Part shown: one piece after another, positions 1-27,419 of the stretch
How positions within the stretch are numbered: position 1 is the first letter of the stretch
Layout of the letters: every line of letters starts with the position of its first letter
NCBI GenBank assembly: GCA_943735955.1
Contig: OX030956.1
Location: forward strand, 15,832,195 to 15,896,194
Direction: 5' to 3'
DNA from: Piscicola geometra
Taxonomy: Eukaryota > Annelida > Clitellata > Hirudinida > Piscicolidae
DNA length: 64,000 bases
Made by a program: the position numbers and the translations under genes
Notes under the pieces: generated by a model
Told to the model about the DNA's origin: nothing
Database searches by the model: none
Seen by the model: the letters and a program-made list of their open reading frames with translations, nothing else

Positions 1-540
<540 letters not shown>

Positions 541-715
541 ACAACGATTTCTATAGCCCTTTTTATCGAATTCAAAAGCGCTTTCAAATAAATTTGTTAA
601 ATAAAACCGGTTTTATACCCCTTCCAATATATGTATATTTATATCAGTTTAGAAATATAAAAAAGCCATCTTTAAGGTTAAAAAGGTTAAGGGTTAAAAA
701 TCCAACCTCACCCAC
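541..715 (-). mobile_element. LINE 3' end fragment (GATT-tailed family), copy 1
   Basis: Read on the minus strand this ends in a GCGCT...GGGCTATAGAAAT-like sequence followed by (GATT)n, the form of L2/CR1-type LINE 3' ends. The same sequence occurs at 16499-16676, a shorter related piece at 12664-12745, and a tail with coding sequence in the opposite orientation at 49077-49185. Shared words include AAATAAATTTGTTAAATA and CCAACCTCACCCA. No coding sequence is left in this copy. Confidence 0.7.
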
Positions 716-824
716 ATCACCATGATCATCATTGTCTTTACCATTACAAAGTCTAATCATCACAACAGTACCAACATTCCTACTACATCACATCATGGCC
801 ACAAAACATAATCATAATTTTTCT

Positions 825-1073
825 TTATTTTCTTGCCACTGGTGTTGAGGCTGCGACAGAAGGTGAAGGAGGAATCCTTGTAAGCACTGTAACTGCTGTT
901 GTCGTGGAAGGTTTTTTCTTATTTTCGCAGCTCACCGGGTTCTCTGCGGCCATCTTGGTTTGCTGCGTCAACTTGGTTTGCTGCGGCCATTCCTTGACAG
1001 CAGGGACGGCGATCTGCAGAAAATCTTGGGAGATCCTTCCTAGGGTTGGAATCAAAAAACCGGTATCGACCAA
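825..1073 (-). pseudogene. Repeated coding-like fragment of unknown family
   Basis: The minus strand has an 82-codon open frame containing PQQT, KPSTTTAVTVLTRI and SVAASTPV. A second copy of this peptide lies on the minus strand at 16969-17065 (PQQT, KPATTVSVLARI, SLAASTPV) beside the second DUF4371-type hAT copy. Protein-level similarity between two copies beside the same transposon family suggests an exon or N-terminal piece of a mobile element. I do not recognise a domain. The flanks at 716-824 and 1074-1394 are AT-rich and hold nothing I can identify. Confidence 0.4.
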
Positions 1074-1394
1074 TACAGTACAAGCGATACTATTTAGTAT
1101 TGTTTGCTATAGTGTAAATTATTTTTGTATCAACTATTAATATTTGTATAACCATAAATTTAAAAAAAAGTTTGATACTCAATAAAAATACTTTTCTATT
1201 GCCACTATGAGCGATTTGAAGGAAAAAAAAGTGATTTTTACTATCTTTTATTATTTGTCATCTATATAAATTCAATTACAACTAGCCATCAACACATCAA
1301 ATATGTTTTATAACATCTTGTTTTCCATTAATTTATGAGTCAAATAGTTTAAAAAATTACAACTAGATTTTAATTTGCCAAAGTTATATACAAA

Positions 1395-2847
1395 TATACA
1401 TTGGGGAATTTTTTTTGCTCACAGTGTATATTTAGATAACATAAAATACCCTCTCTGCCTGTCCTCCTGCCTCTCCCCACAGCTCGTTTACTTCAATTTC
1501 CAAAAAGACCCCTTCGAATGTCTGACCGACTAGCAAATTCTTCTGCTAGCATTTCAAATCCAGACTTTCAAGTATATCCTGATGTGCATGACAGACGGCC
1601 AGTGAGTTCAAGCGAGGTTGTGTCATAGGTGCACGCAACCAAGTCTTAAGACGCCGCAAAGCACTAAAAAATCTTTCTGCAGTACATGACGTTAGTGGAC
1701 ACACAAACATCAACCTGATCAATCTTTCAACTAAAGGAAACAGATGTCTGACTTCCGTGATCATAGCTTGCATTATTTTTTGCTTTTGTGCTAAAGTTCA
1801 TTCTGGTCTTTAAACATAGTTAACTGAGAACAAAGACCAGTTTCATCTAACTCATGATACTGCTTGCAAATATCATGGTTCATTTCACCAGTTAGCAACA
1901 TTGTCTCCAGCTGCAAGTATGAACGCAAACCAGGAGAATCTCGGTTGAACCTTTCTGTGAGTTGCATGATTGCAATGTCTATGACAGCGTAATATGCTTC
2001 TCGATAATGTTCCTCTGGTGTTCTTGCTACATAAGCTGGGCCCAGCCCACAATACTTTTGTGGTGTCTTTTGCACCCGAGGTATAGCAAACGACTCGAGA
2101 TCATATGCCAAAACCATACTGTTGACATCTCTGAAAATGGCGTTAAACTGTTCATTTGATCGTGGGCGACGCAGTTCTTGCACAACTGAATCAGTCGCTG
2201 CAACCATTCACATGAGCTTGGCACTTGCTGATTGCAACGACTTTTTTAACTGTTCCAGAAGTGAAAACACCAAAACAACTACCTTGAGGATCAGTGCAGT
2301 AGTGCCCTGTTGAAAAAAGGCGTCGAGCTGTTTCATCAGCAGTACCAATAGAACCAAATGATTCCAAGCTAACAAATACTACTTCATAATGTTCAAGCAC
2401 AGCAGGCACTGCAGATACTCTGGTCAGCTATCTTGTAGGACAAAGAAGTTTTATACTATACTTTTTATTCAGTAGTCCATCAGACAAGTCAGTTATAAGA
2501 GACACTGAAGCATCACTTTTCCTGAACGATTGTAAAAAGCACCTAACTCTTGGACAAACTGAAGTGAATTTCTCACAAAGGGATTTGCGGCAGCTGTGTG
2601 CTGGGCAACAAGATTTGGAAAAAGAATGCAAGCTGATGCTCACTGCTGATAATAGCCTGACAACCATTATATCGGCCGTTCATGTTAGCAGCGCCGTCAA
2701 AAGTCTGAGCTTTTAGTTTTTCTATAAGTAGCATAATTCTGATCAAAACATCTTTTACTACAGCAGATAATGTTTTAACCCATTGCAGTCATGTGTGCCG
2801 TCAACCTCAACACCAAACTGGTTTGATTCAGCATTAACAGTGAAGAC
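1395..2847 (-). pseudogene. hAT transposase pseudogene (DUF4371/ZMYM1-like), copy 1
   Basis: On the minus strand from 2847 to 1546 the translation carries a degraded transposase of the DUF4371/zinc finger MYM-type 1-like hAT group. The catalytic-core start FGVEVDGTHDCNG lies near 2790-2820, a YDGAANM-like block (here FDGAANM) near 2680, and the C-terminal dimerisation motif SCTAERFFSALRRLKTWLR near 1640-1690. The reading is split between frames (1546-1773, 1791-2207, 2191-2409, 2428-2667) by frameshifts and stops. Against the copy at 15885-16960 it lacks about 130 bp of coding sequence near 2770. Homology with that copy continues downstream of the stop to about 1395. The element is not functional. 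Confidence 0.82.
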
Positions 2848-2910
2848 CAGTGGCGCAACCAGGGTGGGTCTGGGGGGGCTCAAGCTCAAGCCCCCCCAGA
2901 CCTTTTCGAA
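2848..2910 (+). repeat. hAT-type terminal inverted repeat with G/C hairpin
   Basis: CAGTGGCGCAACCAGGG at 2848-2864 is a typical hAT terminus (CAGTGGCG...). It is followed by a hairpin of GGGGGGGCTCAAGCTCAAGCCCCCCC form. Homology between the two DUF4371-type copies stops exactly here, so this is an element end that truncates copy 1. I could not find the partner terminus (CGCCACTG) in the window. Confidence 0.65.
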
Positions 2911-4689
2911 GGGTCTCACAATTTTTCGAAAATTTATGAGTTTTTTTGGTGGTGGGGGGAGGGGATAATGAGTTTTTCAATATGCCAAAGGACAATGATA
3001 AATCTCTGGATGGCCATCGGGTTTTTATCTAAAGAAAAATTTCATATATCAACACAGAACATAGAGATCCCACCAAAATAACACTAACATGTCACAAATT
3101 CTGAGAAGAAACAGAGCACCACTAGACCTTAACTACACTATTAAATCTTTACACTTTTTTAACTTAAATTTTTCCAGCCATGACACAGTATATAAAGAAC
3201 AAATCAGATAGACAAAATAATTCTCGAGCTTTCAGAATTATTCAACCTTCATGGAAAGAATGCAGAAACTGTGTAAAGACAGCTCAAAATAACATCAACA
3301 CATCAAGTTTACGTGCGGATCAGTCTGATTTCATTGCATGTATCGAACTGCAAGAACTCTTTTGAGCCACAAGCCTTCAGCCGAGTAGCACTATATGCTC
3401 GATGTTGCTCTGACTCTGCCAGTTACTTCATAAGATGCAGAAAGAGAAATTTCTAAACTTCGGCCTATTAAAATTCATCTTAAGACGACTGTATCTGCTC
3501 GTCGTTTGTATAGCTTGTTTGAGAATATCTGCTACCAAAACCGCTACCGCACTTCTTCCAGTAAATGAAATGGTGAAAAGATTTTCACAAACTGATCGAA
3601 AAATTATTTTGTAACTGAGAACAAATCAAAATTTTGTTGAAACTAAATATTTGAAAAAAAATTATAGACTGTTTAGGTCCTACTTTAGGATCTCATATCA
3701 AACTTTTTTTTATACTTTTTACTTTAGTTTAAAAAATGATGACGTAACTCTAAGATGACTATGCAACTTAGTTTGTAGTTTTTCTTTTGTATCATTAATA
3801 AGCTATCTAATTTCTTTATCAATTATAATTGGTAGTTTTTATTTAGCCCATTTACCGCCGCTACCCGAAAAAAAAGTTAACATGAATTTCACATTTAAAC
3901 TTGCATTATATGGTTATAATAATAACTCAAACAAAATTCAAAACAATCATTTCATAAGTTTTAATGGGGCAAAATGCTGCGAAAACGCAACGTTAGCGGG
4001 AAGTGTGACATACTTATGTATAGTAAGAAATCCTAAATAAATTTATTCAAACCACATTTATTAAAACAGAAATAAATTTCAATTGCAAATAGTTCGATAA
4101 AATTCAGACTTTTAATTATTTTATTTGTTATAATAATAATTATTAATATTTTAATTACAAAAAAGCAAATTATTTAACGTGAATTACAACAGCACTCATA
4201 AACTGTCGTGCTGTTTCAATGTTATCTTTATTTTAATTTTATATTTAACCTATGAGAAGTTAAAAAATATTATTCTTTTCAATAAAAGCTTCAAGTGTGA
4301 AGCATTTGCGGTTTGGAATTTTTTATCGAAATATAAAAATCAACATTCATCTACAAAATTCAACTTGTAATTTTAATGTGATAAATTTAATATTACATTA
4401 AATGCGCTTATATTATTTAAAAAAAAGTATTTTCTTTTAAGCTCTTAATTGAGAATTGTTAATAAGTGTCAATCAAAAAAGTGGGAGGAGTTAAATGAAC
4501 ATGAATAATATAGATCGGCTTCTCTAAGAGTTTTGCCTTATTATTAATATATTATTATGTTTTTTAAAATAATTAGTTGTACAAAATAGTTAATAATTCG
4601 CAAGAGAAAAAATAATTGGAAGACAATTGCATAGATGAAAAAGCACTAAAAATGTTCAAAAAATTATTATATATTTTATAAATAGTTTT
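2911..4689. other. AT-rich stretch without recognised genes
   Basis: Only short open frames occur (for example 3180-3365, 61 codons), with no motif I recognise. The part from 3370 to 3560 is less AT-rich and could be a decayed coding fragment, but both strands read without a known domain. Confidence 0.5.
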
Positions 4690-5205
4690 CATACATTTAA
4701 AATATAAATAAATATTTTTAATATGAATAAATATTTTTAATATGAATAAATATTTTTAATATGAATAAATATTTTTAATATGAATAAATATTTTTAATAT
4801 GAATAAATATTTTTAATATGAATAAATATTTTTAATATGAATAAATATTTTTAATATGAATAAATATTTTTAATATGAATAAATATTTTTAATATGAATA
4901 AATATTTTTAATATGAATAAATATTTTTAATATGAATAAATATTTTTAATATGAATAAATATTTTTAATATGAATAAATATTTTTAATATGAATAAATAT
5001 TTTTAATATGAATAACTATTTTAATATGAATAAATATTTTTAATATGAATAAATATTTTTAATATGAATAAATATTTTTAATATGAATAAATATTTTTAA
5101 TATGAATAAATATTTTTAATATGAATAAATATTTTTAATATGAATAAATAATTTTAATATGAATAAATATTTTTAATATGAATAAATATTTTTAATATTT
5201 TAAAT
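4690..5205. repeat. 19-bp AT-rich minisatellite
   Basis: About 26 tandem copies of AATATGAATAAATATTTTT. Only a few units vary, such as AATAACTATTTT near 5013 and AATAATTTTAAT near 5146. The low divergence implies recent expansion. The sequence has no coding capacity. Confidence 0.95.
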
Positions 5206-5329
5206 AAATTTCAAACTGCACTTAAATTTTTTTTTATTAGGAATAATTAGACTATTTAACATAGATGGAACAAGTTCGCATTTGCGATCTACAAGTTTTC
5301 ACTACGTATCTATATATACTATATCTATG

Positions 5330-5850
5330 AAGTAGCACAATATGAATGATTTTTTATAAAAATGTAAATCTGTCTGCTTGCAAAAAGTGAACCGATATTT
5401 TCTAAAAATCGGAAATTTAATTTTTATAAATATAATTTATTAATTCAAATCCATAAATATAAAAAGAAGAGTAGGTGGATGAGTATTTAAGTAAGCAAAG
5501 AATAATTTTTTTTCAGGCAGCTATCACTAAATATGCCTACCCAAACTATATTACTGAATAAAAATTCTGTTTAATTCTATGGTTGACGATTATGCTTGAA
5601 TTAAAGTAGGAGTTAAAAAAATTTTGTATTTGAAAAACTGAGGGGGGTCTATGTTAAGATGGACAAAGAGTGGTAGTAGTGGTAGTAGTGGTAGTAGTGG
5701 TAGTAGTGTAGTAGTGGTAGTAGTGTAGTGGTAGTAGTGGTAGTAGTGGTAGTAGTAGTAGTGGTGGTAGTAGTGGTAGTAGTGTTAGTAGTAGTAGTAG
5801 TAGTTAAAGTCCCTATTAAGGTGGACCCCCCACTAAAAAAGATCCCCAGG
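5330..5850 (-). repeat. Dispersed repeat with GGGGGGTC/GGACCCCCC motifs, copy 1
   Basis: This stretch is the reverse complement of parts of 15150-15870. Shared sequence includes GTAGCACAATATGAATGATT, TGCTTGCAAAAAGTGAACCG, a GTTGACGATTATG block and terminal AAGGTGGACCCCCC. Together with the neighbouring DUF4371-type hAT pseudogene it forms the left arm of an imperfect inverted duplication. Confidence 0.75.
5668..5806. repeat. (GTAGTAGTG)n trinucleotide-derived minisatellite
   Basis: Tandem GTAGTAGTG units mixed with plain GTA repeats lie inside the dispersed repeat at 5330-5850. The corresponding position of the second copy (15150-15870) lacks the tract, so it expanded after the copies separated. 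Confidence 0.9.
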
Positions 5851-6292
5851 ATCGCCGCCCATGCTTGACAGACTCAAAACGACCAACATTCAATTTTTGT
5901 TTAGTGTTCATCATGGCGGCATGGCGCTCAGTTAATACTGTTTTGAACTTTTTATTGCTGGACTGCTTGACGGTTTTTTATGAGAAGACTAGTTTTTTAT
6001 TTTTTTTCTTCTTTATATAAGCTCTTTTTTTCTAATATCAATTTAATTATGTATTCTAGAGATTTTTAATAGAACTCTTTTCTTTCGCTAAACTTCCTAA
6101 AAGTAGTGTAAGACGTAACTTTTAATGTACAGATCTTAGACCATTAATTTATAAGAAATTATTTTAAAAATGAAAAACTTAAACTTTCTAACCCCAATCC
6201 TAACCTAGTTAAAACTAATAACACAAAATGGAATTATAAATTAAACTCTATTATTAATAAAAAATCTTCTAAATTAACTAATCATTAAAATT
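5851..6292. other. Gap without recognised features
   Basis: AT-rich sequence. A short word near 5865 (GACTCAAAACGACCAAC) resembles 17069-17086 (GACTGAAAACGACCAAC), probably part of a dispersed repeat. Nothing else can be supported. Confidence 0.4.
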
Positions 6293-7405
6293 TTAAAGCT
6301 GTTCCACGATTAAAAATTTTAACCGCCGTTAATCGTTCGGTTAAAATTTTATTCGAAGGTTAATCGTATTTTAACGCAATGCTTTTAGCATATTTGACCT
6401 AAGTATAAAATATTATTTACATTTTTCCCTCATAAATGTAATAGAAAATTTATCAGAATTTATTTATGAAAGTAATCCACATATTGATGATTAAAAATGA
6501 ATCCATAAATGATACAAAATGCAATTCCCACCCATCCTTTTGAAGGCTCTTTTCTTGCTAACTATATGCCCTGACAAGCTGATTAGACGTTCACATAAAT
6601 GTAGTTGCAAGAGATAAAAAGTAGTTTCTTGTCAGTTTCACAAAAGCCAGATAGGCTCCATGGTGTTGTTGCCACCAAACAAGAGGACAACTCTCAAATC
6701 CTACTTCAGATTTTGTTCTATAACGTTGAATTAATGACTTTGTCATCATTGAGATATCTTCATCTTCAGATTCTGAAGTTACAGATTTTCGTAGTCGGTG
6801 AAGGCTGTATAGTTCTAGAAGCATTTTTTCTTCTTATAGTTTTTCCATCTGTTTCCACGTTGCTTGTCTTTCATCCTATTGAAGACATTTTAAGTTTTAA
6901 ATCGGGGGTCTAATGATGAGGCAATTCTTAACCATTGGGTATTTTGAAAAACTTTTTCTGCTGTAATTTTGAAAACATTTTTTTCTTCAAAACGAATGAC
7001 ATAACTTGGATCGTCTTCTAAACTGTATAATTCTTGTTTAAGGTGACAAATTGCAGGTAAAACTATACATGTTACGTATTTTCACCCCTAGAAGTTCTGT
7101 CCGCAATCAAAACAAGGAATGACAGGTTTTTGATGAAATTCAATTTTCCCATTCGTTTTTTTAAAGTAAATTGTATTTGTGTTCACTTGCTGACAACGTT
7201 GCCAAAAAATCCTCTTTGCAACCAATTAGTCTCTACATCGGAAGGTTCAAAAGCATTGAAATTTTCAAATGCGTTAAAATTTTTTAAATGCGTTAAAATT
7301 TTTTAAATGCGTTAACATTTGTAACGGTGTTAAAAATTTAACAGTGTAAATTCATTAACGCGTTAATCGAAAGTCAAAGTAGATTAAAGCACAGCTCTAA
7401 AAAAA
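6293..7405 (-). pseudogene. ZBED-type hAT transposase pseudogene
   Basis: The minus strand reads RIASSLDPRFK near 6910-6945, then CPLVWWQQH and LTRNYFLSLATT at 6591-6690, then after a frameshift ERLISLSGHIVSKKRAF at about 6530-6580. These are in order the core, C-terminal dimerisation region and terminal SER-like motif of Ac/ZBED-type hAT transposases. Stops and frameshifts break it. The ends look like degenerate terminal repeats: AAGCTGTTCCACGATTAA at 6296, and AGAGCTGTGCTTTAATC as the reverse complement near 7388-7404, both next to TTAATCG/CGATTAA-rich subterminal sequence. Confidence 0.75.
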
Positions 7406-7479
7406 TTCTGATAATAATAATAAAATAAATAATGATAATAATAATAATAAAGTTAACTTCAATAATATTATCTCTAAAA

Positions 7480-10150
7480 ATACTAATTTAAAGTTTGGCC
7501 TCTTAAATATAAGATCACTTAATAATAAGTCACTCTATGTCTCTATCTAATGACTTCTCATTCTTTAAAATTTTTAATTTTAACTGAAACATGGCATGAA
7601 TCTGCTTCATCACCCTCCATTATTGCTTCTACTCCTAGTGGTTTTTCCTTTGTTGAACTTGCTCGGCCTCCAACTAACCCTTTTTCTCCTCGACACTCTT
7701 CATATGGTGGTATCTTTATTTCACTTATATCCTTGTATTCTATCTCTGTTGACTCTTTTGTTCACTTTTCATCCTTAGAATTTTATTTTACTACTGTAAA
7801 ACTTTCTTCTTCCAAATTAAGTTTAGTTGCTATCTATAGACAGTTCTTTACCTCACTTTTTAGATGATTTTTAAACCTCTCTGAACTCCTTTATTCTTTA
7901 TCTTGTCCATTTTATATTCATGGAGACTTTAAAATCTCTTTTATGATACCTTCTGACTTTTATGTTGCTAAGTTTCTGAAATTCATTCTTTTTTTAAATT
8001 TATCTCAAATAACTGTAATTTTCCTACTCATGCACTTTGTTATTTCTTTTAATTATAAAAAAATTAATCATTTAAAATCTATTCCACTCCACTTTACTGA
8101 CCACTACTTCATATGAAAACGGAAATAAAAACTAAATTTATTTTCAAAACGAAAAAGAAAATAAAAACTATATTTCCAAAACAAATCTTAAATAAAAACT
8201 ATATTTCCAAAACAAATCTTAAATAAAAACTATAATTATTTTAGAAACGAAAATAAAATAAATTTTAAAGTATGCCATAAAATGCAAATGAATAATTTAT
8301 TAAAAAAATATATGTCTATGTTATTAACATTATCTTTCGGCTTTATGATAGTAGCGCTATTTATAAAACGTTATTTTATTACCGCTTCGCTTTGTCAATT
8401 AAATTAAGTTATCACTCATTTTAATCGTAAATTTTTTATTATATTTCAAATTTGTTATTATACAATAATTTACGTAATCAATTCTTATAATATTTCAATT
8501 GACTGTTAATTTTTAAAACTCATTTTTTGTTAATATACAGTTCTATTTTACTGTTTCAATTTATGATCAATTAATTTTTTTAGATATAAAAAAATAGTGT
8601 TTAAAGTTGTAAATTAATATATTTTAAAAAGTAAATAAAACTAAAAATTTTAATTATTTTCAAAACTGAAACGAAAATAAAAACTAATTATTTTCAAAAC
8701 TGAAACGTAAATAAAAACTTTAATTATTTTCAAAACAAAAATGAAAACTTTAAATATTTTCAAAACGAAAACGAAAATAAAACTATAATTAATTCCAAAA
8801 CGAAACTGAAATTAAAACTATAATCATTTTATGAAACGAAAATAACACTGCTCTCCACTTCCATCTTTCCCTCCTAATGACTATCTTGAATTTCTAAATA
8901 ATAAAATATCATGTATTAGATCTTCGACTAATAATAGGCCTACACCATCTTTTACTAAGTTTACTTCTGAATCTTTGTCTAAATCTAAATTTCCTTCTGT
9001 CCTCAAATATTTTTTTATTATTCCTAAAATTAAGAACCCTTTTCTTGATCCGGCATCCTTATCTAGTTATAGATATGTATCTAATCTTTCCTTTCTTTCT
9101 AAGGTCCTTGAAAAAGTTACTTCTCAACAATTAATCTTCTATCTAGAAAAATACTCACTTTTTCCTTCCTCTCAATCTGATTTTAGAATTGGCCATTCCA
9201 TTGAAACTGCGTTACTTAAACTCTATAATGAACTTATTTTAACTTCTGATTCTAATGCATCAAGTTGATGCCATCAACTCTTCTTTTATGCCTTGATTTT
9301 TCATTTGCTTTTGATACTGTTGATCATACTCTTTTACTAAATGTTTTAGATTCTTCTTTAATATTTCTGGATCTCTTCTTAACTGGCTTAAATCATATTT
9401 TTCTGAGCGAACTTCTTAAGTATCAATAGAATCTTCTCGTTCTTCATCTGTTTCTTTATCTTATGGTGTTCCACAGGGCTCAATCCTTGGACCCTTACTT
9501 TTTATTCTCTAAACCTCGGAACTACCTAATATTATTCCTTCATCTTCCTTAAATACTCAAATTTATGCTGATGACTCCTATAGTTATACATCTTTCACTG
9601 ACTCTTCTCTGGACCTTACTGTTAATAACTCTCTATGATTTCTTGGGCTTCATCTATGTTTCTCAAGCTAAATCCTGATAATTTTGAACTCATCTATTTC
9701 AATAAAACATCCAAAACTTTAATATCTCTTCCTTCTTTAGTTTTGCCTCCCCTGTCATCATTATCTCTAAACCCTTCATCTTCTACACGTAGCCTTGGTT
9801 TTATCTTCGATCCTAACCTGTCTTTAGCTCCTCAAATTCTATCTTTCTCGAAATCTTGTTATATCCACATTCGTCGTATTAAACAGCTTCTTCTTTCTCT
9901 TGACGATCCTACCCTACAACTTCTTGTATCTTCTCTTGTTCTCTCCGGGATTGATTATTGAAACTCTCTTTACTATGGCCTCTCTGATACTACTTTAGCT
10001 CCTCTAAACAAAGTTTTTGTTGCTCGTGCTCCGAAATTCTCTAATATTTCTTCTAATCTTTGTTTGTTACATTGGTTACCTTTGAGATCTAGATTGACTT
10101 TTAAAATATGCCTAAATATGTTTAAAATTCATAACTGTACTGCTCCGGAT
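7480..10150 (+). pseudogene. L2/CR1-type LINE pseudogene, interrupted and 3'-truncated
   Basis: The plus-strand translation shows an endonuclease start (FGLLNIRSLNNKSL near 7495, ILTETWHES near 7577). The reverse transcriptase follows: SYRYVSNLSFLSKVLEKV near 9065, FSFAFDTVDHTLLLNVLDS near 9300, a GVPQGS-like block near 9465 and YADDS-like residues near 9565. The downstream LNPDNFELIYFNK block and LLHWLPLRSRLTFKICLNMF complete it. At least four frameshifts or stops are present. An AT-rich segment at 8106-8848 interrupts the frame between the endonuclease and reverse transcriptase. The copy stops before the usual C-terminal LKTYLF motif and any tail, so its 3' end was lost after insertion. Confidence 0.82.
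8106..8848. repeat. AT-rich insertion with AAACGAAAATAAAAACTATAATTATTTTC-like repeats
   Basis: Both ends (8115-8270 and 8640-8848) consist of imperfect tandem units containing ACGAAAATAAAAACTAT and ATTTTCAAAACGAAA, around a unique AT-rich centre. LINE coding homology stops before it (CCACTTTACTGACCACTAC) and resumes after it (TTCCCTCCTAATGACTATC), so it is an insertion. I see no transposase and no clear inverted ends. Confidence 0.55.
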
Positions 10151-10238
10151 TAAGGTACAAATACGACTCCAATAACGTATGTGAATGAAAAGTGTTAGCT
10201 AAGAGAAATTGTAAATCCTTTCACCAATGTCCACACAG

Positions 10239-24594
<14,356 letters not shown>

Positions 24595-26090
24595 AATGAG
24601 CTATTTTAATTAAAATCTTTCACAGTTGTGTTCCTAACTATTGTTGTTAGATACATGAGTATGATTAAAGTGAGATTCAAATTATTGATGGTTTTATATT
24701 TTTATTGCTTTTTTAAGCAAAAGCAAAACAAACAAAAAATATTTTATTTTATTAACATAACTTTATCAGAGAATAATGAAAAGATAACAAGATTCATTTA
24801 TAAATATTTGGTGCCATGGGCAGGGCTTAAAGCGCCAGGAAAACACAATAAACATTCTAAATTAGATTCTAATAATAATTATGATTACTCAGAACTTTTG
24901 GTTCAGATGACAATGAAATTAAACTTCGTTAAAAATTGATATTTAAAAATATAAATTATATAACAAATAATAAAATGTAAAAATTTCAGATGAAATACAA
25001 AATAGGTGACCAGACAACCCCCCCCCGACTACCAACCCACCCAAAAAATTTTAGACATCCCACTCGAGAATTTAAGACAAATTATCTGGAAAATTGGTCA
25101 ACTCACCCGATAATTTTGGATAACCCACTCGACCGTTTAGACAACCCATTTTGTGACAAAATCTACTTTGGTTTTTATTTTTTCTTATACATATTATTGA
25201 AATGAAACGAAATAGCCATAGAAAGTGGACTTATTCGATTTAGTTTCTGCTAGACGCCCGGTTCCTCATTCAGAAATAGTGATGATACCAACCTTTCACT
25301 AACTACCGGAACTATTTGATGTTTTAACTAAATCTAATGAAGGTGATGTTGGCTTAGAAAGACTGTAAGTTTTGACCAGGATGATTAAAATGATCTACTC
25401 AGAAAATTCCACTTGTCGAAAGAAGCTCCTGAATTACTAGCTTCTTGAATGGAAAAATGTTCTGGAAAAAGAATCTGAAATAATTGTTACCGTAAAACAG
25501 AATGTTGCATTCTCAATTATAAATTTGTGTTTTGTGACATATTAAGTGAGCTCTTGGGAAAATGGGGTCTTTCAATACATTTTCCAGAAGGTTGGCATTA
25601 CTTGGATAGCTCAAAACGCATATTAAAATGTTCGATATTTCAAACCATGAACATATTTTAACTACTATAAATAGAAAAAATTGTAAATTGATAAAAAAGA
25701 TTAAAATTAATCGATTTTTTTCAGTTTAATTAAAAACCGTGGAACATACAAATGTTTTGTCTTAAAAAATCGAGCTGCTAGTAAAAAACTACTGCGATAT
25801 TTGAATTCAGGGGATCAAATTAATATCAGCTAAATATATTTAAGCACCAAAATGGCTGTTAGCCAGTGTTATTTAAGTACAAGAATGATAATGGAAAGTG
25901 GCGAAGTAAATGGCTGAGCAACATGGAGATCTCACAACTGGTTTTTACCTGCACGGAAGTAACCTGAAGAAGCATATGATTGAGACGGTTTTTATTGAGG
26001 GCATAAGTTATTTGAAACATCATGCAGAAATTATATTGATGATTAGTTGAAAGTGTGTTCGTAGTTAGGAATAGTTTAAGAAAGGATAAG
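24595..26090. other. AT-rich 3' flank of the GH65 gene
   Basis: Apart from the weak coding remnant near 25330-25650 I see no genes. A cytosine run lies at 25019-25027. Confidence 0.4.
25330..25650 (+). pseudogene. Degraded fragment of a repetitive invertebrate gene family
   Basis: Split over frames, the plus strand reads NDLLRKFHLSKEAPELLAS, FVFCDILSELLGKWGLSIHF and WHYLDSSKRILKCSI. It resembles, from memory, a large unnamed family of transposon-like proteins with LSKE.AELLASRL and EWRLFIDSSKRSLK motifs. Several stops interrupt it. The match is too short to be sure. Confidence 0.35.
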
Positions 26091-27285
26091 GGAGACTTGA
26101 GCAGTATGTTACGGGGGTTGTATGTTACAAACTTAATAACTCGGTATAATAAAAATAAAAAATTATAAAAAAATTTACATTTTAATCATTAGTTCAACCT
26201 TCACCTTCTTTAAAAAAAATAGTTGCTGTATTCATGTTTTTAAACATTTTATATCCTTTTTTTTGTAAGACTTTAGTAAGTTTTAATGATTTGATTATTT
26301 AGGTTTTATCTTAATGAGTATTTGCATTTAACTGAATTTTTTTCTCAAATTACTTCAAAGCAACCCTTTATAAGAATGCATGTTTCATGCAATAATTAAC
26401 GACGTTTATTTATTAGTTATTTAAAAATTTGTGGTATGATATTGGTGTTAGATGTTACAAACATATTGGGGTTGTTTTTTACAAACTGTTTAACGACATC
26501 CCAATCAGTGAAATGATTTATACAACTCAATCTCAGTTATTTTATTACTTTAATATAATATAAATAATAATATAGATAATAAAATATAATGGTAATATAA
26601 TGAATTATATGTAAAAACATGATTGGATTCGCGTGAAACCAGATGTTGCAAATCATGCAGTAGAGACTGTCAAGAAAACTCGACGTTCAATCCGAAGTGT
26701 GAATGCATAAAATGGCTTGAACTTCATGATGCTTCATCAAATCCATGAAAAGAGTTTAACAAACAAAAGTACTTTGCTGTTGATGAATGAATATAGTCAA
26801 AAATCTTTTACTACTAAGCAGCAGCGCGAAATATAAGACTCATTTGAAACAGAAGCAAAACTGTACCATGGTCTCCCACCAAAAAAAGTAAGAAAGCTTG
26901 GATGGATAGCAAGATGCTATAAAAACGAGATAAGGTTATTGACAAATTGGATTATGCTCAACAAGCAGACGTTATTACCTTCAACACATCTAAAGCAATA
27001 ACTGTGTTTATTTCATATTTAATGCACATTTAACACTTGAAACATTCAACCCCGAATACTGTAACAACCAACCCCATACACGTGTACAGGCTGTTGTTAC
27101 ATTCAGGAATGAAATTTTTTTTTCAATGAATTTAAACAACAAACCAGTTTTTTGGGTTTTAACTTGTGACTATTAGAATTCTTTGTACATACAAACAATT
27201 TAAAAAAACATTTATTTCCTAAAAACGAACTCATAACAACATTTGTAAAAGTGTAACATACAGTTTCGGTCTCTTCTACTCTTTA
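26091..27285 (+). pseudogene. Decayed pogo-like DNA transposon
   Basis: The left part reads GGGAGACTTGAGCAGTATGTTAC and the right end, reverse-complemented, GAGACCGAAACTGTATGTTAC, giving imperfect inverted termini. Between them (26650-27000) the plus strand encodes a broken HTH/CENP-B-like N-terminus: TRRSIRSVNA, FTTKQQREI*DSFETEAKLY, HGLPPKKVRKLGWIA. This resembles the start of pogo/Tigger/jerky-type transposases. The DDE domain is missing. Confidence 0.45.
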
Positions 27286-27419
27286 ATGTCTGATACTTTG
27301 AAAAATGCAGTAACTATATTCTGAATGCATTAGTAAAAATCATTTTGCAGTTGTGAGACTTGAGGGATGAGATTACAGTTCTACGATGGAAGGTGGTGAC
27401 TGCCAAACAGGCAGAAAAC

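Noticed and set aside
3180..3365. 61-codon frame as the missing GH65 N-terminal exon
   Set aside because: No resemblance to the expected N-terminal GH65 motifs (for example a GNGYLAT-like block), and no supporting splice sites found.
4690..5205. Regular short repeats that could suggest a CRISPR array
   Set aside because: Units are directly adjacent 19-mers without unique spacers, in a eukaryotic context.
24628..25205. Frames at 24628-24939 and 24990-25205 as extra exons or genes
   Set aside because: Lys/Asn/Ile-rich AT-derived sequence without motifs, downstream of the GH65 stop codon.
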